This document shows positions 1-8,639 of a stretch of 34,261 bases of DNA, one piece after another. Source of the stretch: Actinomycetota bacterium (GTDB taxonomy: Bacteria > Actinomycetota > Acidimicrobiia > Acidimicrobiales > Ilumatobacteraceae); assembly GCA_026393695.1 (NCBI GenBank), contig JAPKZR010000052.1, positions 1 to 34,261 of the forward strand, read 5' to 3'. The notes under the pieces were generated by a model, which saw nothing but the letters and a program-made list of their open reading frames with translations, was not told where the DNA came from and ran no database searches. Position 1 is the first letter of the stretch. Each line of letters begins with the position of its first letter. A program made the position numbers and the translations under genes.

Positions 1-380
1 TGCTCGAGTGCGATTTCGGCGACTGGACTGGCGCCGAACTTTCGGCGCTGATGAAGTTGCCCGAATGGACCACCGTGCAGCGGTCGCCATCCACCTTTCG
101 CTTTCCCAACGGCGAGAGCTTTCTTGAGATGCAAACACGTATGGTCAGCACGCTCGACCGGTTGCGCGCCGCCCATCCCGGCGGAACCATTGTGTGCGTG
201 TCGCACGCCGACCCGATCAAGGCCGCCGTAGCGCACGCCATGGGCACTCACATCGATCTGTTCCAGCGCATCGTGATCTCCACGTGCTCGATCAGCGCGA
301 TTGCTTACTCCGCCGGCGGGCCAATCGTGCTCAACGTCAACTCAACCGGCGGCTCGCTCAGCGACCTACGGCCAAGCTGA
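1..380 (+). CDS. Histidine phosphatase family protein (phosphoglycerate-mutase-like), 5' end outside window
   Basis: The gene enters from the left edge; the open frame is already running at base 3 (LECDFGDWTGAEL), so the N-terminal RHG catalytic motif is not visible. What remains is the C-terminal part of a histidine phosphatase: the ECDFGDW segment typical of these phosphatases, a conserved SFLEMQTR helix and the second catalytic histidine in CVSHADPIKAAV. Actinobacterial relatives annotated as MSMEG_4193-type phosphomutases normally precede a DUF3090 gene and an SCO1664 gene, as here, so the context supports the call. The DUF3090 gene starts 12 bases downstream, suggesting one transcript. 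The substrate cannot be read from the sequence. Confidence 0.85.
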   Translation, partial: LECDFGDWTGAELSALMKLPEWTTVQRSPSTFRFPNGESFLEMQTRMVSTLDRLRAAHPGGTIVCVSHADPIKAAVAHAMGTHIDLFQRIVISTCSISAIAYSAGGPIVLNVNSTGGSLSDLRPS

Positions 381-392
381 GACGGCCACAAC

Positions 393-905
393 ATGGGAGT
401 CTTCTTTCAGTTCGACGACGTTGATGCTTTCACCACGGTGACTCAAGGTGCTCCGGGTCAGCGCGTGTTCTTCCTCTACGCGCGCCAAGGCAACGTCAGC
501 GTTGCCGTGAAATGCGAGAAGCAACAAGTGGCCGCAATCGCCGACTTTCTGCGTACCGCAATGGCCGACCTCGAGCCCTCAACAGAACTGCCACGATCGC
601 TCTCGTTCGAGACTCCTCCGCCGTTTGAGGCTGCGTTCGTGCTTGGCCCAATCGCCCTCGGTTACGACCGCGAGAACGACCGACTCTTGGTTCAGCTCGA
701 AGAGATCATCACTGTCGACGAAGACGGCGAACCAGACGAAGAAGCCTTCGACGATCGCGGCCAAGTGCGCGTACTGCTGCAGCGCGATCAAGCCTTGGCT
801 TTCTGCGCGCATACCGAATCGGTGGTCTCGGCGGGTCGGGCACCGTGCGCGTTCTGCGGCAGGCCGATGGAACCCAACGGGCACCCATGTCCAACGATGA
901 ACTAA
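393..905 (+). CDS. DUF3090 family protein
   Basis: This 170-residue protein has the hallmarks of DUF3090: an N-terminal FxFDDVDxFxxxTxGxPGxRxFFLYAR stretch (residues 4-31), an acidic middle and a C-terminal cysteine cluster, CAFCGRPMEPNGHPCP, that looks like a small zinc site. The family is almost confined to Actinobacteria and its biochemical role is not established. It is the second gene of the operon, and its last 19 bases overlap the start of the SCO1664-family gene, so translation is probably coupled. The ATG at 393 is the natural family start; I see no strong ribosome binding site before it. Confidence 0.88.
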   Translation: MGVFFQFDDVDAFTTVTQGAPGQRVFFLYARQGNVSVAVKCEKQQVAAIADFLRTAMADLEPSTELPRSLSFETPPPFEAAFVLGPIALGYDRENDRLLVQLEEIITVDEDGEPDEEAFDDRGQVRVLLQRDQALAFCAHTESVVSAGRAPCAFCGRPMEPNGHPCPTMN

Positions 906-1591
906 TCCACGACCTGCTCAACTCGGGCGAGATCGAAATCGTTGGCCGCATGCCCTGGAGCAGCAACGCCACATTCTTGGTGAACCTCACCAGCGAGCAC
1001 GGCGCGGGTCAGGCGATCTACAAACCCTTGCGCGGCGAACGACCACTCTGGGATTTCGAACCTGGGCTCCACCGTCGAGAGGTAGCCGCATACCGGCTCA
1101 GCGAGGCAATGGGGTTTGGGGTTGTGCCCCACACCGTGCTTCGCGAAGGACCCGTCGGCGAAGGCTCGATGCAATGGTTTGTCGAAGCCGATCACCAAGA
1201 GCATTACTTCACCATCTTCGAAAAACGCGAAGACCTGCACGACCAACTTCGGTTGATGGCTGTGCTCGACATCGTGGCCAACAACACCGACCGCAAGAGC
1301 GGCCATTGCTTGCTTGGCTACGACGAACGAGTGTGGGGCATCGACCATGGTCTGTGCTTCGCTGCCGAGTTCAAACTGCGCACGGTGATCTGGGAGTTTG
1401 GTGGCGAGGCGCTACCCGACGAATCCATTGCACCGTTGCAGCGTCTGCTCGAAGGCGTTCCGCTCGAGGTGGCCGCGCTGTTGGTCGACGAAGAAGTGCT
1501 CGCGATTCAAGAGCGCGCCGAGTGGCTCCTGCAGCAAGGCGAGTTCCCTATCGACGAATCCGGACGCAGGTATCCGTGGCCTCTGGTCTAG
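887..1591 (+). CDS. SCO1664 family protein, kinase-like fold
   Basis: A 234-residue protein. A longer frame opens at 845, but the ATG at 887 (MSNDELIHDLLNSGEIEI) is where family similarity begins and lies inside the end of the DUF3090 gene. Visible motifs recall the phosphatidylinositol 3/4-kinase-like fold: an AIYKPLRGERPLWDF segment supplying a possible nucleotide-binding lysine, a catalytic-loop-like LDIVANNTDRKSGH and a DFG-like WGIDHG. The activity of this actinobacterial family is unknown, so a kinase role is inference from fold. It lies in the conserved phosphatase-DUF3090-SCO1664 cluster and overlaps the next gene by 16 bases. Confidence 0.85.
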   Translation: MSNDELIHDLLNSGEIEIVGRMPWSSNATFLVNLTSEHGAGQAIYKPLRGERPLWDFEPGLHRREVAAYRLSEAMGFGVVPHTVLREGPVGEGSMQWFVEADHQEHYFTIFEKREDLHDQLRLMAVLDIVANNTDRKSGHCLLGYDERVWGIDHGLCFAAEFKLRTVIWEFGGEALPDESIAPLQRLLEGVPLEVAALLVDEEVLAIQERAEWLLQQGEFPIDESGRRYPWPLV

Positions 1592-2595
1592 ACAGCATCG
1601 ACGAGCCGCTCGACGCACTCATCACCGCTGCCGATCTCGATGGCCTGGTTCGGCTCATCGACTCACGCTGCGCGTCAGCCAACTGGGAAGGGCTGTTGCA
1701 TCTACGCGACCGAGCCCGATGGGCCGTGTCTACCGGCCGCCAACTCTGGCCCGCCGCCACGCTGGCCGAGTACCGCCTCGCGCTGCTCGCACCTGCCGAG
1801 TGGGCCGCACAGGTGCTCGACGAAGACACCGGCAAGTTCAGCATCGGCCCGCTCACCGAGGTCATCGCGCAGGCGCATACGTGGCTATCGCTCGCGCCGC
1901 TGCTGCCCGCCGGACCACGCGCCGCATTTGTGGCGCACGAGCGCGTGATCCGTGGCGAAGTGATCGACTCGTCAGAGTTACCCGATGTGCTTGAGATGCC
2001 CTTCGCATTGCAGCCATGGGAACCCGAGTATCCAGTTGCTGTGTACGAGTCCGACTCGGCCACGTTTGAGGCACCGGCGTTGCCCGCTTCGGCAAGTGAA
2101 CTCGCGCTGCAGTTCGACCGCAGTGGCGCGCCGAGCTACGTAGAGATCATCGACGACGACGATGTGGCGCTCGCGGTTCGCCAACTTGTCGAAGCATGGA
2201 CCGCCGAATCGAACGGCAAGGCCGAAGTGGTGTGTGTCGAAGGCAGCGCCATCGATGCAGTATCAGCCCTCGGCATCTCACGTGGCCACATCACCGCCAT
2301 CACGGCGGCGCACGCGTTGCAATGGCTCACATGGGCCGGGGCGAGCGGCGGAGCGTTCGGGCGACGCCGAGGCACCGCACTCGGACGCTTTGGTGCGTGG
2401 TGGCTCGTGGCTGCACTCGGAGGCATCAGCAACGATTGGCCAACGAATCCAGATGTGCTCGGTGCGTTAGCCAGTGAGTTGCAATGGTTCTGGTGGGACG
2501 CCGCCGAGCCGGTGCTGGGCTGGCAGTTGCAGCTTGCCGTCGAGTTGCCCGCAGAGGGCCTTGCGTGGGCCATCAGCGCCCGCGACGCTACCTAG
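1576..2595 (+). CDS. Uncharacterised protein, fourth gene of the DUF3090/SCO1664 operon
   Basis: I do not recognise this 339-residue protein. The open frame extends far upstream in the shadow of the SCO1664 gene, but normal composition begins at the GTG at 1576 (VASGLDSIDEPLDAL), which follows a purine-rich GGACGCAGG and overlaps the previous gene by 16 bases. It has no signal peptide. The sequence is rich in Trp, Ala and Leu, with an acidic IIDDDD run near the middle and an alpha-helical C-terminal half with tryptophan clusters (WLTWAG, WWLVAALGG, WFWWDAAEP). It is probably soluble; the hydrophobic parts look more like packed helices than membrane spans. The coupled position suggests a shared role with its neighbours. 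It ends 27 bases before the convergent GH18 gene. Confidence 0.72.
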   Translation: MASGLDSIDEPLDALITAADLDGLVRLIDSRCASANWEGLLHLRDRARWAVSTGRQLWPAATLAEYRLALLAPAEWAAQVLDEDTGKFSIGPLTEVIAQAHTWLSLAPLLPAGPRAAFVAHERVIRGEVIDSSELPDVLEMPFALQPWEPEYPVAVYESDSATFEAPALPASASELALQFDRSGAPSYVEIIDDDDVALAVRQLVEAWTAESNGKAEVVCVEGSAIDAVSALGISRGHITAITAAHALQWLTWAGASGGAFGRRRGTALGRFGAWWLVAALGGISNDWPTNPDVLGALASELQWFWWDAAEPVLGWQLQLAVELPAEGLAWAISARDAT

Positions 2596-2622
2596 ACCCC
2601 AACTGTTGCCCCCCGGGCTCAA

Positions 2623-5010
2623 TCAGGGCGTGAGCGACCCAAAGACGTCGACGATCACGTGGGTCTTCACCGAGGTGAACACGCACAGGGTTCCGGCCGA
2701 CGACACTGCCGAGATCACGAGGTTCGGCAAGGTCTGGCCACTTGCATAGTTCACGTTCGACACATTGGGGCGCACGCCGCCACATGGGTACACCGTGACA
2801 AAGCCACTCAACGCCGGGCCGTCAACGGTCACGTTCAAGATCACGGCTGCGGGCGACGCGGCGAGTCCGGCCCGGCCGCCAACGTCGAGCACCAACGTGG
2901 TGTTTGCCGAGCGAACGCCCTCGCCGGCGAATTGTTGATCGATGGTGAACAGCCCGGGTCGGGTATCGAGCAATCGTGCCGGTTGGGCCAGCGGCGCAAA
3001 CTTGCCCGCCGACAACTCACCGAACGTGTCGATGATGACGTGAGCTTCGCCAGACGAGAACACGCACACCGAACCGTTGGCCCCAAGTGCAGTGACTACT
3101 GCGTTGGCAACAGTGACGCCCGGAACGTAGTTGAGATTCGAGGTCTTCGGTTGCTCGGTGCCGCACGCCCACAACGTGAGGTAGCCGTTTGTGGTGGCGC
3201 GATCGATGGTCACATTGAGTACCGCCGTCTGACCAGACGAACTCATTGCACCTCGCCCTGCGACCGGCACTTCAAGGGTCGAGCCGGTAGTCATCGCCCC
3301 ACCTCCGGTCATTTGGCCATCGGTGGTTGGTTCGCCAGGGCGCGTGTCGAGCAGGCGGGCAGGCGCCGGCACGGGCGTGAAGGTCGTAGACGACAACACC
3401 CCAAAGACGTCGACCACAAGATGCGTCGGCGACTGGTTATAGATGCAAATGCTTCCGGTGACGCTGAGCTTGGTGACAACGCTGTTCGAAATGATCTGAC
3501 CGGCGCGCACGTTGAGGTTCGATGTGCTTGGCCGCTGACCGCACGGATACACCGTGATGTAGCCCTCGCCGAGAGCGACTGCGGTGACGTTGATGGCCAC
3601 CGACCGAGCGTTGGCTGGCACCACACCGCGCCCTGCGATCTGCACCTCAAGCGTCGAATCGTTTGGCCGTAGGCCGCGGCCGGCTTGCTGGCCGTCGATG
3701 GTGGTCATGCCGTCGCGAGTATCGACAAATCTGGCTGGCAATGCCGACACAACGGCCGGCAGCGGCGGCGGCACCACGTTTGGCGTGAGCTGTACGTAAC
3801 CAGGATTCGCGCTACCCGCCATCGCGGCATCGACCGCTGTCCATGTAGCGGCATCGTCGTTGCCGAGCGCCCAAAAGGCAACTCCACCGATGCCTTTCGA
3901 CTTGGCCAGGGCGATGCGCGCGTACACACCATCGGGATCCATGTAGAACACCGTGTGGGCCACGTTGCAACGCACGCTGACGCCATTGATATCTGGTCCA
4001 CCGATTGAGTCGGTGTACGTAAACGTGCGCTCTTGCAGCGAACCGTTCCACAGCGGCGTGGCGCCCTTGCGTTGTGCCAAAGCCGGGAACTGCGAAGTCT
4101 CGTAACTCTTCTTCGAAAGCTTCATGTCGGCGGGCACAACCAGTGGGCAACTGCCATCGACATTGGTAATCCAGTCGGTGCCATACAGCGGGATACCCAT
4201 CACGATTTTCGAGGGCTGACCCGACACGGCAATGGCCGCATCAATGCTGTTGCTCACCCACAGATACGGCGCCATCGGACCAGCCGAACTGGTGCTGTAC
4301 GAATAGGTCATCACCCTGATGCGATCGACCATCTGCCCGAGCATTGCGTAGTCGTATACCCAGTAACCGCTGATGCCCGAGGTGCCACCGTCGTAGATGG
4401 GCGGCACGCTGACTTCGAGTGTCTTGCCAAGCGAATGCAGCGCCGCCGAAAGCTCGGTGATGAACGCCCCCCATTGCGGGCGCGTGGTGGTCCAGCTTGA
4501 GCGCCCATCGGCGAACGCGAACTGTTCGTAATCGAGGTCGACGCCGTTATAGCCACCGTTGAGCACGAATGCCAGCAACTGCCAGATGTGGTTCGTGCGA
4601 GCGGCAGGGTCAGCCAAGATGCCGGCCATCACATGCGCCGCGTTGCCATCGACAACGGTAGGGATCAGCGGCTTACCGGCGGCAAGAGTGGCGTCTTTGT
4701 AGGCCTGAATCTTGCTGGCCGCGGATGCGTTGGTGACGATGGTGCCGTTGGCCTGAGCCGAGAAGAAGAACGGCGACAGCTCGCCGAACTGCGACGAATG
4801 AGCGGTGTACGCGGCCAACGCGTCGAGCGGCTGCCACCACGGCGCCCATCCAGAGACATCGAACACTCCACCGGTTGCAGCGGCGGGGGCCACCGCGAAG
4901 TTCGTTGGGGCCACCACACAAGCAACCGCAGCGAACACGCTTGCGGCGCACATCGCGGCGACACGCTTGGCCATTCGCTGCGCCAGACCGGGCGTTGAGT
5001 TGGGTGGCAT
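2623..5010 (-). CDS. Secreted GH18 glycoside hydrolase with three C-terminal repeat domains
   Basis: A 795-residue protein from the ATG at 5010; the frame can extend to a TTG at 5070, and an internal ATG lies at 4974. I chose 5010 because TACGCT lies exactly six bases upstream, a leaderless promoter pattern. Residues 13-47 look like a signal peptide (basic MAKRV, hydrophobic core, Ala-rich cleavage region). Residues 50-400 form a GH18 TIM barrel: GVDLDYEQF (158-164) matches the catalytic DxDxE, with E162 the predicted acid, and GIGGVAFWALGND is the terminal strand motif of YaaH/SleL-like members. Three repeats of about 115 residues follow (426-539, 551-666, 678-792), each with ARxxDTR, a V-x-xAGRG-type segment, a PCG or ACG cysteine, SNLN or SNVN, a second cysteine and VxDxFG. 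Such repeats are common in Acidimicrobiia exoproteins and probably mediate surface or polymer binding. The substrate could be chitin, peptidoglycan or another glucosamine polymer. Confidence 0.85.
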   Translation of the reverse strand: MPPNSTPGLAQRMAKRVAAMCAASVFAAVACVVAPTNFAVAPAAATGGVFDVSGWAPWWQPLDALAAYTAHSSQFGELSPFFFSAQANGTIVTNASAASKIQAYKDATLAAGKPLIPTVVDGNAAHVMAGILADPAARTNHIWQLLAFVLNGGYNGVDLDYEQFAFADGRSSWTTTRPQWGAFITELSAALHSLGKTLEVSVPPIYDGGTSGISGYWVYDYAMLGQMVDRIRVMTYSYSTSSAGPMAPYLWVSNSIDAAIAVSGQPSKIVMGIPLYGTDWITNVDGSCPLVVPADMKLSKKSYETSQFPALAQRKGATPLWNGSLQERTFTYTDSIGGPDINGVSVRCNVAHTVFYMDPDGVYARIALAKSKGIGGVAFWALGNDDAATWTAVDAAMAGSANPGYVQLTPNVVPPPLPAVVSALPARFVDTRDGMTTIDGQQAGRGLRPNDSTLEVQIAGRGVVPANARSVAINVTAVALGEGYITVYPCGQRPSTSNLNVRAGQIISNSVVTKLSVTGSICIYNQSPTHLVVDVFGVLSSTTFTPVPAPARLLDTRPGEPTTDGQMTGGGAMTTGSTLEVPVAGRGAMSSSGQTAVLNVTIDRATTNGYLTLWACGTEQPKTSNLNYVPGVTVANAVVTALGANGSVCVFSSGEAHVIIDTFGELSAGKFAPLAQPARLLDTRPGLFTIDQQFAGEGVRSANTTLVLDVGGRAGLAASPAAVILNVTVDGPALSGFVTVYPCGGVRPNVSNVNYASGQTLPNLVISAVSSAGTLCVFTSVKTHVIVDVFGSLTP

Positions 5011-5022
5011 CGCCAAAGCGTA
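5011..5022 (-). promoter_or_regulatory. Leaderless -10 element for the GH18 gene
   Basis: On the minus strand the hexamer TACGCT (5022-5017) fits the actinobacterial -10 consensus TANNNT. It is followed by six bases and then the ATG at 5010, so transcription would begin at the start codon. There is no Shine-Dalgarno sequence. This spacing recurs at three other genes in the window. Confidence 0.5.
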
Positions 5023-5093
5023 GGCCACCCGGCCACGGGTCTCCCCGCGGCGATCACCCACCGTGATCAACCTGCCCGAAAAATGCGAAATGA

Positions 5094-5131
5094 CAGTTGA
5101 TCCAACCCCCTCGCGGGAGCGGGACCAACTG
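5094..5131 (-). terminator. Stem-loop downstream of etfA
   Basis: Outer arms CAGTTG (5094-5099) and CAACTG (5126-5131) are perfectly complementary. An inner stem CCCCCTC (5106-5112) pairs with GAGCGGG (5117-5123) with one mismatch around a four-base loop. It lies 24 bases past the etfA stop codon on the minus strand, and a run of five T follows about ten bases after it. A terminator for the etfBA operon is the likeliest role, insulating the GH18 gene. Confidence 0.5.
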
Positions 5132-5155
5132 CCATCACGACAGAGCCATCAGGCG

Positions 5156-6124
5156 TCAGGAACGACCCTTCAACGCCTCAATCAGCTTGGGAAGAACCTT
5201 GTGAACATCGCCAACGATGCCCAGATCGGCGATGCCGAAGATCGGTGCTTCTTTGTCCTTGTTGATCGCAATGATGTTCTTCGAGCCCTTCATGCCAACC
5301 ATGTGCTGGGTGGCGCCCGAGATACCTGCTGCGAGGTACACGCTTGGCTTGACGACCTTGCCGGTCTGCCCAACCTGATAGCTGTATGGCACCCAGCCGG
5401 CATCGACGATTGCTCGTGATGCACCAGGGGCACCCTTGAGCAACTTGGCGAGCTGCTCGATCATTTCGTAGTTCGCTGCCTCGCCGAGGCCACGGCCGCC
5501 CGACACGACGATGTTTGCTTCGTCGAGCTTTGGACCGCTGGTCTCTTCGACATGCACTGCCGTGACGGTTGCTCCACCAGTTGCGCCGAGGTCGGGCACT
5601 GGAGCTGCGACCACAGCAGCAGCAGCGCCACCGGCGGACTCGGCAGCGAAGCTCTTTGGACGGAAGGCTGCGAGGTGTGGGCCCGAACCGGTGAAGCCGG
5701 TGGTGACCAACACGTTGCCGCCGAATACCGGCGTGGTCGCGTTGACCGAATCGCCATCGATAGCGATGTCGATGTTGTTGGTGAGCACAGTGCGGTCGAG
5801 CTTCACGGAGAGGCGGCTGACAACGTCGCGCCCTTCGTAGCTCTGCGGGAAGATGATCAGGTCGGGGGCGTTGCCGCCATCGATCACTGCCTTCATCGCT
5901 GACGACACAGCGACGCCGGGCAACTTGCCGCCCAGATCGCCGGTTGCGTACACCGTTGTTGCACCGTATTCGCCAAGCGTTGCTGCAACTGCTGCGCCAT
6001 CGCTACCGACGAATGCCGACACCGTGCCGCCGAGGCTGCGTGCCTTGGTGAGGAGTTCGAGCGTGCCCGTGGTGGGTGCTCCGTTTGCGACCTGCGCAAA
6101 AACCCAGATGTTGTTCAATGCCAT
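5156..6124 (-). CDS. etfA: Electron transfer flavoprotein, alpha subunit
   Basis: A 322-residue EtfA/FixB. The N-terminal half carries the ETF alpha/beta domain, beginning NIWVFAQV, and the C-terminal half is the FAD-binding domain with the signature [22 protein letters not shown] followed by [31 protein letters not shown], where conserved residues contact FAD. Together with EtfB it forms the soluble heterodimer that takes electrons from acyl-CoA and other flavin dehydrogenases and passes them to ETF-quinone oxidoreductase. It starts eight bases after the etfB stop codon. Length is normal for the family. Confidence 0.96.
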   Translation of the reverse strand: MALNNIWVFAQVANGAPTTGTLELLTKARSLGGTVSAFVGSDGAAVAATLGEYGATTVYATGDLGGKLPGVAVSSAMKAVIDGGNAPDLIIFPQSYEGRDVVSRLSVKLDRTVLTNNIDIAIDGDSVNATTPVFGGNVLVTTGFTGSGPHLAAFRPKSFAAESAGGAAAAVVAAPVPDLGATGGATVTAVHVEETSGPKLDEANIVVSGGRGLGEAANYEMIEQLAKLLKGAPGASRAIVDAGWVPYSYQVGQTGKVVKPSVYLAAGISGATQHMVGMKGSKNIIAINKDKEAPIFGIADLGIVGDVHKVLPKLIEALKGRS

Positions 6125-6132
6125 GACGGACC

Positions 6133-6909
6133 TCAGATCACTTTCAGGTTTTCGAGGAAGGCAACGATCTTCGTAAAGGTCTCGCCATCGTCTTCAATGA
6201 TTTCGCCAGCAGCGCGGGCCTCGGCCTGCGTGACGCTGACGACTGCTTGGCCCGAACCGGCCCAACCAACTGGCGTGATGCCAAGATCGGCTGCGGTGAC
6301 CTGCTCGACCGGCTTCGACTTCGCCGCCATGATGCCCTTGAAGCTTGGGTAGCGAGGCTCGACGACGCCAGCGGTAACGCTGATGACGGCCGGCAACGCA
6401 CAGGTAACTTCGTCGTAGCCCTCTTCGGTCTGACGATGCGCCTCGAGCGTGCCACCAGTGATGGTGACCTTCTTGGCGAACGTGACCGAAGCAAGACCGA
6501 GCACCTCGGCGAGCTGCTCGGGCACAGTGCCCGTGTAGCCATCGCTCGACTCGGTGGCCGCGATGATCAAATCGGCACCGCCCAAGCGTTGCACTGCAGC
6601 AGCGAGCACCTTGGCCGTGGTGAGCGCATCAGAGCCCAACAACGCTGGGTCGCTAATGAGCACGCCCTTGGCTGCGCCCATTGCGAGAGCGGTGCGCATG
6701 CCCGACACTTCGCCGTTAGGGGCCATCGAGATGAGGCTCACTTCGCCGCCGCCAGCCGCGTCGACCAGCTGAAGAGCCATTTCGACGCCGTAGCTGTCGG
6801 ACTCATCAAGGATGAGCTTTCCGTCGCGCTTGAGCGTATTGGTAGAGGGATCCAGCGCGCCCGGGGTTGCCGGGTCGGGGATCTGTTTGACACAAACGAT
6901 CACGTTCAT
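6133..6909 (-). CDS. etfB: Electron transfer flavoprotein, beta subunit
   Basis: A 258-residue EtfB/FixA that starts MNVIVCVKQIPDP, the usual family opening. The AMP/FAD-handling segment VEMALQLVDAAGGGEVSLISM and the ETF beta signature region VEPRYPSFKGIMAAKSKP are both present. The start is supported by AGGAA five to six bases upstream. It leads the etfBA operon; the region between it and the divergent lipid kinase gene is only 80 bases. It works with EtfA as the electron carrier of fatty-acid and amino-acid oxidation. Confidence 0.96.
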   Translation of the reverse strand: MNVIVCVKQIPDPATPGALDPSTNTLKRDGKLILDESDSYGVEMALQLVDAAGGGEVSLISMAPNGEVSGMRTALAMGAAKGVLISDPALLGSDALTTAKVLAAAVQRLGGADLIIAATESSDGYTGTVPEQLAEVLGLASVTFAKKVTITGGTLEAHRQTEEGYDEVTCALPAVISVTAGVVEPRYPSFKGIMAAKSKPVEQVTAADLGITPVGWAGSGQAVVSVTQAEARAAGEIIEDDGETFTKIVAFLENLKVI

Positions 6910-6989
6910 AGGGTTCCTATTGTTACCGACCCGCGAGCGCTGTTCCTAACCGGCGCACCAAGTCTGTCGTCACTGATACCCTCGGGGTC

Positions 6990-7931
6990 TTGCGGATCTT
7001 GCTCGTTGTCAACGCGTTCGCGTCGTCCGTGACGGCCCGAAACACCGTCGTAGTGCACCAGATTCTGTCGCGCGGCAACGACGTTGAGATCGTCGAAACG
7101 AACCGCCGCGGCCACGCCACCCGATTTTCGCAAGATGCGGCGCGACGCGGCATCGACGTCGTCATCGGCTTTGGCGGCGACGGCACGCTCAACGAAGTGG
7201 CCACCGGCGTTGCCGGCACCGACACCGCGCTCGGAGCGCTACCGGGCGGAAGCACCAACGTGTTTGCCCGAACGCTGGGTATGCCCAACGATCCGGTGCT
7301 TGCTGTGCAGCAACTTGCCGACGGCATCAACAGCAACAACATCGAACCCATCGGCCTCGGCAAAGTGAACGGTCGCTACTTCTGCTTCCACACCGGTGTT
7401 GGCTACGACGCGGCCGTCGTGAAAGAAGTCGAGAACCACGGCTCGCTCAAGCGTTGGGCCGGGCACCCGCTGTTCATCTACGCAGCGGTGCACACATGGG
7501 CCTCGAAATACGACCGCAAGAATCCGCACTTCGAACTGGCCTTCGCCAACGGTGACCGCGTGGTCGAGGGCTACTTCACGGTGGTGCTCAACACCAACCC
7601 ATATACGTATCTGGGCAACCGACCACTCGACCTATCGCCAGCGGCCACGCTCGATCGTGGACTCGTTGCGGTCACGTTCAAGACCATGCAGGCCACCGCG
7701 ATCTTGAAATCGTTGGGCGGCGCGCTACGCGGTGGCGGCGTGAAACCAACTGCCTCGCTCGACGTTCACGAAGATGTCGAGAGCCTCTCGATCACCAGTC
7801 ATCAACCCTTCCCGTATCAAGTCGATGGCGACTACCTCGGCGAGACCACCGACTTGCAGTTCGAGCACGTTCGCAACGCCGTGCGTCTCGTGCGTCCGGG
7901 AGTTGCGGGCGTGTCGCCCAACACGCTCTAG
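6990..7931 (+). CDS. Diacylglycerol/lipid kinase family protein
   Basis: A 313-residue protein of the DAGK catalytic family. Residues 62-69 read GGDGTLNE, the nucleotide-binding motif, and PGGSTN (85-90) is the second conserved motif; the C-terminal domain carries QVDGDYLGE. It would phosphorylate a membrane lipid such as diacylglycerol, with the exact lipid undetermined. The start is a TTG at 6990 (MRILLVVNAF); TACCCT at 6977-6982 ends seven bases before it, so the mRNA may be leaderless. The gene overlaps the convergent phosphodiesterase by four bases, with both stop codons interleaved. Confidence 0.9.
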   Translation: MRILLVVNAFASSVTARNTVVVHQILSRGNDVEIVETNRRGHATRFSQDAARRGIDVVIGFGGDGTLNEVATGVAGTDTALGALPGGSTNVFARTLGMPNDPVLAVQQLADGINSNNIEPIGLGKVNGRYFCFHTGVGYDAAVVKEVENHGSLKRWAGHPLFIYAAVHTWASKYDRKNPHFELAFANGDRVVEGYFTVVLNTNPYTYLGNRPLDLSPAATLDRGLVAVTFKTMQATAILKSLGGALRGGGVKPTASLDVHEDVESLSITSHQPFPYQVDGDYLGETTDLQFEHVRNAVRLVRPGVAGVSPNTL

Positions 7932-8626
7932 CCCGCTGCGAGGATCTCGAGGGCAACGTCGGGCACGTTGGTGCAGATGCCGTCGATGCCCCACTCGATC
8001 AACTCACGCATTCGCTCAGGGTCGTCGCAGGTCCAGGTGTTCACCTGAATGCCGGCTTGATGACACCGATCGATCACGTCGCGCGACAGCATTCGCACCC
8101 ACGGGTGCAGCGCAGAGTGTCCGCGAGCCGTGAGCAACTCGACCACATCTTCGGGCGTCGGCCCCGTGAGCCACGCCGTGCGCACATGCGGCGCGATGGC
8201 CCGACAACGATCGACGGTCTCGATTCGAAACGATGAGATCAGCCAGCGATGCGACTCGCCGCGGCGATCGAGCAAGGCCATGGTCTGATCGGCCACCCAC
8301 TCGGTGGTATCGAAGTCGGGTTCCTGGGGGTCGTTTTTGATCTCGACGTTGACCCACATGCCCGCACACGCATCGAGCGCCTGATCAAGCGTGGGAATGT
8401 GCGCCGTGAGTTCGTTGGCTGCGATGTCGACACTCGACACCTCGCGGATGACCCGGCCGTCGGCCAAATGAGCATCGTGGTGCACAACCAACACATCATC
8501 GGCCGCGCGGCGGACATCGAGTTCGACCCCGTGCGCACCCATCTCGCCAGCGCGGCGAAACGCCGCGATTGTGTTCTCGCGCTCGGCCCGAGACGCTCCA
8601 CGATGAGCCAACACCTGTACAGCCAC
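7928..8626 (-). CDS. Glycerophosphodiester phosphodiesterase
   Basis: A 232-residue GDPD with the full active-site set: LAHRGAS (6-12) with the catalytic histidine, ENT (17-19), VELDVR (34-39) with metal-binding Glu and Asp, and VVHHDAHL (47-54) with the second histidine. The C-terminal VNTWTCDDPERM and DGICTNVPD close the TIM barrel. It hydrolyses glycerophosphodiesters to glycerol-3-phosphate and an alcohol. There is no signal peptide, so it is cytoplasmic. The start is GTG, with AAGGAGA six bases upstream. It is convergent with the lipid kinase and divergent from whiB; a CRP-like palindrome lies 14 bases upstream of its start codon. Confidence 0.93.
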   Translation of the reverse strand: MAVQVLAHRGASRAERENTIAAFRRAGEMGAHGVELDVRRAADDVLVVHHDAHLADGRVIREVSSVDIAANELTAHIPTLDQALDACAGMWVNVEIKNDPQEPDFDTTEWVADQTMALLDRRGESHRWLISSFRIETVDRCRAIAPHVRTAWLTGPTPEDVVELLTARGHSALHPWVRMLSRDVIDRCHQAGIQVNTWTCDDPERMRELIEWGIDGICTNVPDVALEILAAG

Positions 8627-8639
8627 TGTTTTCTCCTTG

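Noticed and set aside
2659-3672. 337-codon plus-strand open frame opposite the GH18 repeats
   Set aside because: The minus strand encodes three clear homologous repeats; the plus frame is a repeat-driven shadow.
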